A DNA stretch of 7,024 nucleotides from JANNSW01 sp031431235. GTDB taxonomy: Bacteria > Pseudomonadota > Alphaproteobacteria > Rhizobiales > Hyphomicrobiaceae. This document shows, piece after piece, positions 1 through 6,123 of the stretch. Position numbers and translations under genes: made by a program. The notes under the pieces were generated by a model. It worked only from the letters and a program-made list of their open reading frames with translations, made no database searches and was not told the DNA's origin. The DNA is taken from NCBI GenBank assembly GCA_031431235.1, contig JANPDA010000411.1, forward strand, positions 1 to 7,024, in the 5' to 3' direction. Position 1 is the first letter of the stretch; the number at the start of each line of letters is the position of its first letter.

Positions 1-1201
1 GGCTGAGCCCGCCCTGATCGATGTCGGCAATGGCGAGCGCATTCAGGCTGGTGAACTGCAGCGACCGGAAGAACCCGCCGGTCAGCAGCACCAGCATGAT
101 CACCAGATGCGGGGTCGCCGCCGTGAACAGCGCGGTCGCGCCGAGCAGAAGCGCGCTGAGCAACGCATTCGCAACCAGCACCCGCCTGAAGCCGAACCGG
201 CGCAGGATCGGCGCCGCCGTCAGCTTCATCACCAGTGCGCCAGCCGCCGCGACGAAGGTGAGCGAGCCAGAGGCGAAGGCCGTCAGCCCGAAACCGAGCT
301 GGAGCATCAGGGGCAGCAGGAACGGGATCGCACCGATGCCGATCCGGAACAGCGCCCCGCCGAACATCGACGCGCGGAAGGTCGGGATCGCCAATAGCCG
401 CAGGTCGATGACCGGGTGCGGGCTGCGCCGCGCGTGCAGCACGTAGAGGCAGCCGAGGCCGAAGCCGAGCGCCAGCAGCCATTGGCCTGCGCCGCGACCG
501 AGCTCGTCACGTCCGACCAGGGTTGCTCCAAACACCAGCGCCGACAGGCCGATCCCGCTGATGGCAAAGCCCAGCCAATCGAGTGGGGGTACCGGCTCGC
601 GGTCGCCGTGCGGCAGATAGCGGGTCGCGAGCACGATGCCGAGGATGCCGATCGGCACGTTCAGCCAGAAGATCCACCGCCAGTGATAGTAGGTCGTGAT
701 GAAGCCCCCGATCGGCGGGCCGAGCACGGGTGCCATCAGCGCCGGCACCGTCAGCCAGGCCATCGCCGACACGATCTCGTGCTTGGGCACGGCACGCAGG
801 ATCAGCAGGCGCCCGACTGGCACCATCATCGCGCCGCCCAGACCTTGCAGGAATCGCGCAACGACGAGGGTCGCGAGATCGCCTGCGGCCGCGCAACCGA
901 TCGAGGCCAGCGTGAACACCAGAACTGCCACGCGAAACACCGAGCGTGCACCCAGCTTGTCCGCCAGCCAGCCGCTCACCGGGATGAAGATCGCGAGCGC
1001 CACGAGGTAGGAGGTGAAGGCGAGCTTCAGCAGCACCGGGTCGACGCGGAGGTCGGTCGCGATCGCCGGCAGCGAGGTGGCGATCACGGTCGCGTCGAGG
1101 TTCTCCATGAAGAGCGCGGAAGCGACGACGAGCGTAATGACGCGGACACGGCTTCCGGTTTCTTCGCTCAACCCCGCACCTGCTTCGACTTTCCTGCTCA
1201 T
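1..1201 (-). CDS. MFS exporter, DHA2 (EmrB/QacA) family, 3' end beyond window
   Basis: This is a proton-driven inner-membrane exporter of the 14-helix drug:H+ antiporter family; 400 codons from the N terminus are present, and full members are about 470-500 residues. In the reverse-strand reading, residues 35-51 (LDATVIATSLPAIATDL) match the family's D1 motif. GWLADKLGAR (77-86) is motif A in loop 2-3, ARFLQGLGG (115-123) is the helix-4 motif with R116, and GPVLGPPIGG (157-166) is the antiporter motif C. Hydrophobic segments continue regularly to residue 390. The start at 1201 gives a normal short hydrophilic N terminus. An in-frame ATG at 1225 would add eight mostly basic residues (MRAWPRRR). 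Neither start has a convincing Shine-Dalgarno sequence. The gene is divergent from the hydrolases, and a palindromic element begins only 18 bases upstream of the 1225 start. The family call is secure; the substrate is unknown. Confidence 0.93.
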   Translation of the reverse strand, partial: MSRKVEAGAGLSEETGSRVRVITLVVASALFMENLDATVIATSLPAIATDLRVDPVLLKLAFTSYLVALAIFIPVSGWLADKLGARSVFRVAVLVFTLASIGCAAAGDLATLVVARFLQGLGGAMMVPVGRLLILRAVPKHEIVSAMAWLTVPALMAPVLGPPIGGFITTYYHWRWIFWLNVPIGILGIVLATRYLPHGDREPVPPLDWLGFAISGIGLSALVFGATLVGRDELGRGAGQWLLALGFGLGCLYVLHARRSPHPVIDLRLLAIPTFRASMFGGALFRIGIGAIPFLLPLMLQLGFGLTAFASGSLTFVAAAGALVMKLTAAPILRRFGFRRVLVANALLSALLLGATALFTAATPHLVIMLVLLTGGFFRSLQFTSLNALAIADIDQGGLS

Positions 1202-1243
1202 GCGACGTCGCGGCCATGCGCGCATCGCGATACGGCTGTTCCG

Positions 1244-1321
1244 CTAGTGTCCCAATTTCGAAGTCCGCATTGTTCTCGCCGCATGCCCGAGAGCGGACTT
1301 CGAAATTAAAAGGGACACTAG
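1244..1321. repeat. 78-bp palindromic MITE-like element, copy A
   Basis: The element opens with CTAGTGTCCC then AATTTCGAAGTCCGC (1244-1268) and closes with the reverse complement (1293-1321). The arms match perfectly except for four extra bases (AAAA read on the plus strand) in the right arm, giving a 25-bp stem around a 24-base loop. Both ends carry CTAG. I saw no CTAG in the window outside the ends of this element and its neighbour. A TA target inside CTAG is the insertion preference known for IS630-type transposons, so a non-autonomous IS630-related MITE is a reasonable inference; a large REP-type palindrome is the alternative. No transposase is encoded here. The element lies directly upstream of the exporter start. 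Confidence 0.75.
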
Positions 1322-1334
1322 AATCAATGTTTTG

Positions 1335-1410
1335 CTAGTGTGATTCAGATTGAGAAATTCGCTCTCGACCGTGCCGCGGGGTATGATGAATTTTTCGATC
1401 ATCACACTAG
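1335..1410. repeat. 76-bp palindromic MITE-like element, copy B
   Basis: The terminal 10 bases CTAGTGTGAT (1335-1344) are exactly inverted at 1401-1410. After a 3-base offset on the left, GATTGAGAAATTC (1348-1360) pairs with the inverse of 1388-1400 at 11 of 13 positions. Like its neighbour 13 bp away, it starts with CTAGTGT, ends with ACACTAG and is about 77 bp long, yet its interior sequence is different. Shared ends with unlike interiors suggest two members or subfamilies mobilised by one transposase type. It may also fold as an RNA hairpin if transcribed. Confidence 0.7.
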
Positions 1411-1452
1411 CCGCCCTTGTCAACCACGCTCGGACTCCGCTTCATAGCCTGT

Positions 1453-1500
1453 CGGTGTGGTCCCGGGGAAGCCGGGTGAGCTCTCCAACCGGCTACACCG
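1453..1500 (+). other. Structured intergenic segment, nature unknown
   Basis: CGGTGT (1453-1458) pairs with ACACCG (1495-1500), and AGCCGG (1470-1475) pairs with CCGGCT (1489-1494). The two 6-bp helices are contiguous on the right arm, while the left arm has an 11-base bulge containing the small self-complement TCCCGGGGA. The result is a bulged hairpin with a 13-base loop. GGGGAAGCCGGGTGAG looks superficially like part of a cobalamin riboswitch, but the required downstream core is absent, so I do not make that call. It could be part of an untranslated leader or a decayed repeat. Apart from this structure I see nothing in 1411-1538. Confidence 0.3.
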
Positions 1501-1538
1501 GAATGCGTGTTGGAGGAAACGTCTCGCGCACACCCATC

Positions 1539-1618
1539 CACCCGTCATCCCGGACAAAGCCGAAGGCTTCGATCCGGGATCTCAGCTACAGATGCTGCGC
1601 CCGTGGCCATGACGGGTG
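1539..1618. repeat. Nested extragenic palindrome
   Basis: CACCCGTCAT (1539-1548) is exactly inverted at 1609-1618, enclosing ATCCCGGA (1547-1554) inverted as TCCGGGAT (1573-1580). That stem encloses AAGCC-GAA-GGCTT (1557-1569). The inner stem plus mini-stem matches the common Hyphomicrobiales extragenic palindrome built on CGTCATCCCGGA...TCCGGGAT; this association is from memory, not a search. It sits about 120 bp upstream of the first hydrolase start and may end divergent transcription or simply be a genomic repeat. Confidence 0.65.
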
Positions 1619-1675
1619 ATGCCAAGATGTGTTTCTCGAGAGGCAGCCGTCGGACAAAGGGGAGGTCGAGTGCTG

Positions 1676-1741
1676 ATGCAGCTATCCAATTGCGGCTCGA
1701 TGGAGGGAGGCGCCCTGGCGCGCAAGGGTGACCGCTCATGA
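1676..1741 (+). CDS. Putative 21-aa leader peptide coupled to first hydrolase
   Basis: This short ORF begins at ATG 1676 (or an in-frame GTG at 1670, giving 23 residues) and starts MQLSNCGSMEGG. GGGGAGG (1659-1665) lies 10 bases before the ATG and 4 before the GTG. Its TGA stop (1739-1741) overlaps the ATG of the hydrolase (1738-1740) as ATGA, the classic layout for translational coupling. The hydrolase has only a modest ribosome-binding site of its own (AAGGG, 1724-1728), so coupling would make sense. I recognise no peptide family. Chance is a real alternative for an ORF this short, and there is no direct sign of expression. Confidence 0.3.
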   Translation: MQLSNCGSMEGGALARKGDRS

Positions 1742-3753
1742 CTGTCCGCACGGAGTTCCCCAGGGCTACGAAGGTCATCCGGGATCTTTTCATTCCGCTC
1801 GCTGATGGCACGAGGCTCGCCGCCCAGATCTGGCTGCCGGTCGATGCCGAGCAGCATCCGGTTCCGGCCATCCTCGAATATCTGCCCTATCGCAAGCGTG
1901 ACGGGACGGCCGAGCGTGATGCCCAGACCCATCCCTACTATGCGGGCTTCGGCTATGCGGGCGTGCGCGTCGACATCCGCGGCACGGGCGACTCGGACGG
2001 CGTGCTCACCGACGAGTATTCCAAGCAAGAGCAGGACGATGGTCTCGAGGTGATCGCCTGGATCGCGCGCCAGCCCTGGTGCTCGGGCTCGGTCGGCATG
2101 ATCGGCATCTCCTGGGGCGGCTTCAACGGGCTGCAGATCGCGGCTCGCCGCCCGCCTGCACTCCAGGCCGTCGTATCGCTTTGCTCGACGGTTGACCGCT
2201 ACGCCGACGACATCCACGCCATGGGCGGATGCCTGCTCGTCGACAAGGTCAACTGGGGCACCAACATGTTCTCGATTCTGGCGACCCCGCCGGATCCCGC
2301 ACTCGTCGGGCACAATCGCTGGAAGGAGATGTGGCTCGATCGGATGGGCGAGCACGCACTCTGGCTGCTCGATTGGCACACCCATCAACGCCGCGATGCC
2401 TTCTACCGGCACGGCTCGGTCTGCGAGGACTATTCGGCCATCGAATGCCCCGTCTACATGGTCGGCGGCTGGGCCGACGGCTACTCGAATGCGGTCTTCC
2501 GCTTCCTCGCAGGCCACAAGGGGCCGCGCAAGGGTCTGGTCGGGCCGTGGGCCCACAAGTACCCCCACGTCGCCAAGCCCGGTCCCCAGATCGGATTCCT
2601 GCAGGAAACGCTGCGCTGGTGGGACCATTGGCTGAAGGGCAAGGACACGGGCATCATGGCCGAGCCCATGCTCAGGGTTTACATGCAGGAGCCAACGCCT
2701 CCCAGGACGCAATACGCGGAGCGAGCTGGACACTGGGTCGCCGAGGAGGCCTGGCCCTCGCCACGGATCGTAGCCGAGCAGCTGCCGCTCGGACGGCATA
2801 CGCTCGGGGGAGTGCCGGAACCTGCCGAGCTCGGCATCAGCTCACCGCTGACCGTCGGGGAAGCATCCGGCAAATGGTGCCCCTATGGGCAAGTGCCCGA
2901 TCTTGCCGGCGACCAGCGGATCGAGGCAGGCAGCTCCCTCGTCTTCGACAGTGAGCCGCTCTCCGAGCCAATGGATGTCCTGGGGGCTCCGATCGCACAT
3001 CTCGAGCTCACAGCCGACAAGCCTGTCGCCATGGTGGCGGTCGTGCTCAGCGAGGTGCTTGCCGACGGCGCGGCGACCCGTGTCAGCTACGGCCTGCTGA
3101 ACCTCACCCATCGTGACAGCCATGTGGATCTGAAACCTCTCGAGCCGGGCAAGCGCTACAAGGTCCGCGTCCAGCTGAACGAGATGGGGCAGCATTTCGG
3201 CAAAGGCAGCCGCATCCGTCTTGCACTTTCGACCAGCCATTGGCCCAACGCCTGGCCGAGCCCGGAGAAGGTGACGCTGACAGTGCTCACGAGTGGCAGC
3301 ACCCTGGAGCTTCCCGTACGGCCGCCGCGGCCGGCCGACCAGGAGCTCAGGCCCTTCCTGCCAGCCGAGACCTCCCCGCCGCTGGTCAAGACCTGTCTGC
3401 GCGAGCCGGCCGAGCGCTGGGTCATCGAGCGGGATCTCGCATCCGGCATTCTCACCAACGACCGGATGAGCGATGCCGGTGCCTATCTGCTCGACGAGAT
3501 CGACTGGGAGGCTGGCGAGCGGATGGGCCGCACGTTCTCGATCCACCCCGACGATCCTTTGTCGGCCCGCAGCCATCTCTGGAATGAAAGGTCGTTCGGC
3601 CGCGGCGATCTCGAGCTGAGAACGCGCACCGACGTCCGGATGCACGCCGAGCGCGATGCCTTCGTGATCGAGGCGTCGCTGCAGGCCTATGAGGGCAAGG
3701 ACCGCATCATCGACCGGAGCTGGTCCAGGCGGATCAGGCGCGACCTGGTGTGA
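1738..3753 (+). CDS. CocE/NonD family alpha/beta hydrolase (paralog 1)
   Basis: This is a serine hydrolase of the X-Pro dipeptidyl-peptidase (S15)/CocE superfamily, whose characterised members cleave esters or amides such as cocaine, alpha-amino-acid esters or acyl-beta-lactam side chains. In the 671-residue product, Y51 in EYLPYRKRD is the probable oxyanion-hole tyrosine. S125 in GISWGG is the nucleophile, D247 in GGWADGYSN the acid, and H273 in GPWAHKYP the base. The catalytic and cap domains span about 15-310. The jelly-roll PepX_C domain spans about 330-550 and includes YGLLNLTHRDSH and RIRLALSTSHWP. A further 110 residues follow that classic CocE (about 570 aa) lacks. There is no signal peptide, so it should be cytoplasmic. 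AAGGG (1724-1728) is a moderate ribosome-binding site 9 bases before the ATG, which overlaps a short upstream ORF. The paralog follows 266 bases downstream. The family is certain; the substrate is unknown. Confidence 0.95.
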   Translation: MTVRTEFPRATKVIRDLFIPLADGTRLAAQIWLPVDAEQHPVPAILEYLPYRKRDGTAERDAQTHPYYAGFGYAGVRVDIRGTGDSDGVLTDEYSKQEQDDGLEVIAWIARQPWCSGSVGMIGISWGGFNGLQIAARRPPALQAVVSLCSTVDRYADDIHAMGGCLLVDKVNWGTNMFSILATPPDPALVGHNRWKEMWLDRMGEHALWLLDWHTHQRRDAFYRHGSVCEDYSAIECPVYMVGGWADGYSNAVFRFLAGHKGPRKGLVGPWAHKYPHVAKPGPQIGFLQETLRWWDHWLKGKDTGIMAEPMLRVYMQEPTPPRTQYAERAGHWVAEEAWPSPRIVAEQLPLGRHTLGGVPEPAELGISSPLTVGEASGKWCPYGQVPDLAGDQRIEAGSSLVFDSEPLSEPMDVLGAPIAHLELTADKPVAMVAVVLSEVLADGAATRVSYGLLNLTHRDSHVDLKPLEPGKRYKVRVQLNEMGQHFGKGSRIRLALSTSHWPNAWPSPEKVTLTVLTSGSTLELPVRPPRPADQELRPFLPAETSPPLVKTCLREPAERWVIERDLASGILTNDRMSDAGAYLLDEIDWEAGERMGRTFSIHPDDPLSARSHLWNERSFGRGDLELRTRTDVRMHAERDAFVIEASLQAYEGKDRIIDRSWSRRIRRDLV

Positions 3754-3772
3754 GAGGAGAGAGGAGAGAGGA
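3752..3772 (+). promoter_or_regulatory. Triple GAGAGGA repeat, ribosome-binding tract
   Basis: Three perfect tandem GAGAGGA heptamers begin inside the TGA stop of the first hydrolase (3751-3753) and end directly against an ATG at 3773. Each copy contains AGAGGA, close to the AGGAGG anti-rRNA core, so the tract presents several overlapping Shine-Dalgarno sites for a start 19 bases after the previous stop. The repeats could expand or contract by slippage. The ATG it serves opens a frame that appears broken. Confidence 0.55.
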
Positions 3773-3938
3773 ATGACAATCGATCCGGCAACGGGTGATC
3801 GCGACCGACCTGTTGCCGAAGGCGGGTGCGATTCGCGGGTTGCTCGACTGGGACGAGCTGACCGACTTCATCGGCGCGGCTCGTCGAGCTTGCGGCACGG
3901 CCACAGCATGCAACTCTCCCCTGCAGATGCGCCGTTGA
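3773..3938 (+). pseudogene. Probable frameshifted short gene remnant
   Basis: The ATG at 3773 has a purine-rich ribosome-binding tract. Its own frame gives MTIDPATG and then arginine-rich shadow-like sequence running to 4213, well inside the second hydrolase, which is implausible. The next frame reads from 3795 as VIATDLLPKAGAIRGLLDWD, then ELTDFIGAARR, and stops at TGA 3936-3938. Removing one G from the GGG at 3793-3795 joins the two into a plausible 54-residue protein, MTIDPATVIATDLLPKAGAI onward. This suggests a +1 frameshift or a sequencing error in a small gene, or the N-terminal stub of a deleted longer one. I recognise no family. A functional short ORF from GTG 3795 (47 aa) is a less likely alternative. 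Confidence 0.35.
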
Positions 3939-4019
3939 CAACCTTTGCGACCGGCCATTTGACTTGCGGCCGCGGTCGCAGGCCGCTCACCACGAAATCG
4001 TCGCATAGGGGAAGCGTCC

Positions 4020-6062
4020 ATGGCCGCAAAGCCGTCCGAGAAGGTCAACTACCGCGCGCTCGTCGACAATGTCGAGATCGCCTGGATACCGATGCTGGAC
4101 GGACGCAAGCTCGCCGCACGCCTGCTGCTGCCCAAGGACGCGGCCAAGAAGCCGGTTCCGGTCATCCTCGAATACCTCCCCTATCGTCGGCGCGACGGCA
4201 CGCGGGTGCGTGACGACGACACCCATTACTGGTACGCGGCAAACGGCTACGCCTGCGCTCGCGTCGATATCGCCGGCTCCGGCGACAGCGAAGGCCTGGT
4301 CGAGGACGAATACGTCGAGCGCGAGCAGGACGACGCGCTCGAGGTCATCGAATGGCTGGCAAAGCAGCCCTGGAGCAGCGGCTCGGTCGGCATGATCGGC
4401 ATCTCCTGGGGCGGCTTCAACGGCCTGCAGGTCGCCGCCCGCCGGCCGCCCGCACTCAAGGCCGTCGTCTCGCTGTGCTCGACCGTCGACCGCTACAATG
4501 ACGACGTCCACTACATGGGTGGCTGCCTGCTCAACGACACGCTCGACTGGGGCGGCTATTTCTTTCACATTCTCGGCCTGCCTCCCGACCCCGAGATGGT
4601 CGGCGAGCGCAAATGGCGCTCCATGTGGAAGAGCCGCATCGATGGCATGCAATGCCCGGTCGCGCTCTGGATGGCGCACCAGCGGCGCGATGCCTTCTGG
4701 CAGCACGGATCGGTGATCGAGGATTATTCGGCGATTCAGATCCCCGTCCTCAACGCGAGCGGCTGGGTCGATGGCTATACCGCTGCCGTCTTCCGGACCG
4801 TGGAGGGTCTCGGCGCGCCCTCCAAGGGCATCGCCGGCCCTTGGGGCCACAAATACCCCCACCATGGCATTCCTGGTCCCGCGATCGGTTTCCTGCAGGA
4901 GACGAAACGCTGGTGGGACCGCTGGCTGAAGGGCATCGAAACCGGCGTCGAGCGGGATCCGGTGCTGCGGGTCTGGGTTCAGGATTCGGCGCGGCCCCAG
5001 CCCCACTTCGATCAGCGGCCCGGTCGCTGGATCGGGCTGCCGCAGTGGCCGAGCCCGGCGATCGAGGTTCAGAAACTCTACCTCTCGGGCGGGTCGCTCG
5101 CGTCCTCCTCACCCCGCAATCCAGGCGAGCCGCGCTCGGTTCTCTCGCCACTGACCACGGGCCTGTCGTCGGGCGAGTGGTGCGCCTACGGCCTTGGCAA
5201 GATCGCACCCGAGCTCGCCCTCGACCAGCGCTGCGACGATGCCGGCTCGCTCGTCTATGACGGCAAGCCGCTCGCAGCACCGATCGTCATCCTCGGCCGC
5301 CCAGTCGTCCGCCTGAAGCTCGCCGCCGACAAGCCGCAGGCGCAGATCGCCGTGCGCCTCAATGCGATCCATCCCGACGGCTCGGTCGAGCGCATCACCT
5401 ATGGCCTCCTCAACCTCTCGCACCGCGACAGCCACGAGAAACCCAAGCCGATGAAGCGAGGCCAACTCACCGACGTCGCGGTCGAGCTGAAAGAGATCGG
5501 CCAGACGATCCCCGCTGGTCACAAGCTGCGTCTCGCCATCTCGACCAGCTATTGGCCGATGGCCTGGCCGTCGCCCGATCTGGCGACCGTCACGATCGAT
5601 CCCTCGGGCTCGCTTCTCGAGTTGCCGGTGCTGGTTTCGACCGACGGCCTGCCGCGCGTCCGGTTTGCCCCGGTCGATCATGCCGAGTCCTCTCCGATCA
5701 CCGTCAAAGACAAGGGGGGCGAGACGCGCGAGACCATTCACGATATCGGCAGTGGCCGGACGACCTTCCGCCATGACCGCAATGACGGCACCTATGTGAT
5801 CGACGACATCGGGACCGAAGTAAGCTTCAGCAAGCTGAAGGAGTTCTCGATCGTCCGCGACGATCCCCTCTCCGCTCGCTCGCGCGTCGCCTGTACGATG
5901 CACTATCGCCGGGGCTCCTGGGATGCCCGCATCGAGAGCGAGGTCACGATGACCTGCGACAAGACGCATTTCCATGTGGAGGCCTGGCACAGAACCTCGG
6001 ATGCCGGCAAACCGTTCGCCGAGAGGCTTTTCAAGCAGTCGTTCGCGCGCGACCATCTGTAG
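4020..6062 (+). CDS. CocE/NonD family alpha/beta hydrolase (paralog 2)
   Basis: This is a second S15/CocE-type serine hydrolase, 680 residues, colinear with the upstream paralog. The oxyanion tyrosine is Y55 (EYLPYRRRD), the nucleophile S129 (GISWGG), the acid D251 (SGWVDGYT) and the base H277 (GPWGHKYP). The PepX_C jelly roll covers about 335-545 with YGLLNLSHRDSH and RLAISTSYWP. The C-terminal extension includes FSIVRDDPLSARS (609-621), the segment of that region best shared with the paralog. Identity is 55 of 64 residues around the nucleophile (108-171) and clearly lower elsewhere, especially in the cap and C terminus, so substrates probably differ. AGGGGA (4007-4012) is a good ribosome-binding site 7 bases before the ATG. 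There is no signal peptide. It is likely co-transcribed with paralog 1, although the 266-base gap leaves room for a separate promoter. The family is certain; the substrate is unknown. Confidence 0.95.
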   Translation: MAAKPSEKVNYRALVDNVEIAWIPMLDGRKLAARLLLPKDAAKKPVPVILEYLPYRRRDGTRVRDDDTHYWYAANGYACARVDIAGSGDSEGLVEDEYVEREQDDALEVIEWLAKQPWSSGSVGMIGISWGGFNGLQVAARRPPALKAVVSLCSTVDRYNDDVHYMGGCLLNDTLDWGGYFFHILGLPPDPEMVGERKWRSMWKSRIDGMQCPVALWMAHQRRDAFWQHGSVIEDYSAIQIPVLNASGWVDGYTAAVFRTVEGLGAPSKGIAGPWGHKYPHHGIPGPAIGFLQETKRWWDRWLKGIETGVERDPVLRVWVQDSARPQPHFDQRPGRWIGLPQWPSPAIEVQKLYLSGGSLASSSPRNPGEPRSVLSPLTTGLSSGEWCAYGLGKIAPELALDQRCDDAGSLVYDGKPLAAPIVILGRPVVRLKLAADKPQAQIAVRLNAIHPDGSVERITYGLLNLSHRDSHEKPKPMKRGQLTDVAVELKEIGQTIPAGHKLRLAISTSYWPMAWPSPDLATVTIDPSGSLLELPVLVSTDGLPRVRFAPVDHAESSPITVKDKGGETRETIHDIGSGRTTFRHDRNDGTYVIDDIGTEVSFSKLKEFSIVRDDPLSARSRVACTMHYRRGSWDARIESEVTMTCDKTHFHVEAWHRTSDAGKPFAERLFKQSFARDHL

Positions 6063-6081
6063 GGCGTCAGGGTCGGGATCG

Positions 6082-6090
6082 TGCTATGAT
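6082..6090 (+). promoter_or_regulatory. Extended -10 promoter candidate for the Uma2 gene
   Basis: TG-C-TATGAT matches the extended -10 form TGnTATAAT with one mismatch and sits 20 bases after the second hydrolase stop. No convincing -35 lies 16-18 bases upstream, which extended -10 promoters can tolerate. A transcript would begin near 6096-6098, at or beside the in-frame GTG at 6097 and 26-28 bases before the ATG at 6124. Confidence 0.4.
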
Positions 6091-6123
6091 GAGGTCGTGC
6101 AACAACGACCGGACCACCCAGTC

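Noticed and set aside
507..1217. 236-aa minus-strand ORF starting MAATSHEQ
   Set aside because: It is out of frame with the exporter on the same strand. Its arginine/proline-rich composition is typical of a high-GC shadow, while the adjacent frame gives clean transporter motifs.
416..1309. 297-aa plus-strand ORF opposite the exporter
   Set aside because: Antisense shadow with no recognisable domain and unnatural composition (His, Arg, Gln rich).
1451..1505. Cobalamin riboswitch suggested by GGGGAAGCCGGGTGAG
   Set aside because: The conserved downstream core and the paired B12-box arrangement are missing, and no cobalamin-related gene follows.
1582..2799. 405-aa minus-strand ORF opposite the first hydrolase
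   Set aside because: Long antisense open frames are expected in high-GC genes. A similar antisense frame opposite the second hydrolase (3987-5006) simply mirrors the paralogy.
3935..3963. Promoter for the second hydrolase: perfect TTGACA with TTTGAC 17 bp downstream
   Set aside because: The -10 match is poor and there is no extended -10, so the hexamer alone is weak evidence in this context.
3689..4213. 174-aa plus-strand ORF spanning the gap between hydrolases
   Set aside because: It begins inside paralog 1 and ends almost 200 bases inside paralog 2, with shadow-like composition. Only its part from 3773 is considered, as a broken gene.
5109..6056. 315-aa minus-strand ORF opposite the second hydrolase
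   Set aside because: Antisense shadow; the plus strand shows an unambiguous jelly-roll domain in the same bases.
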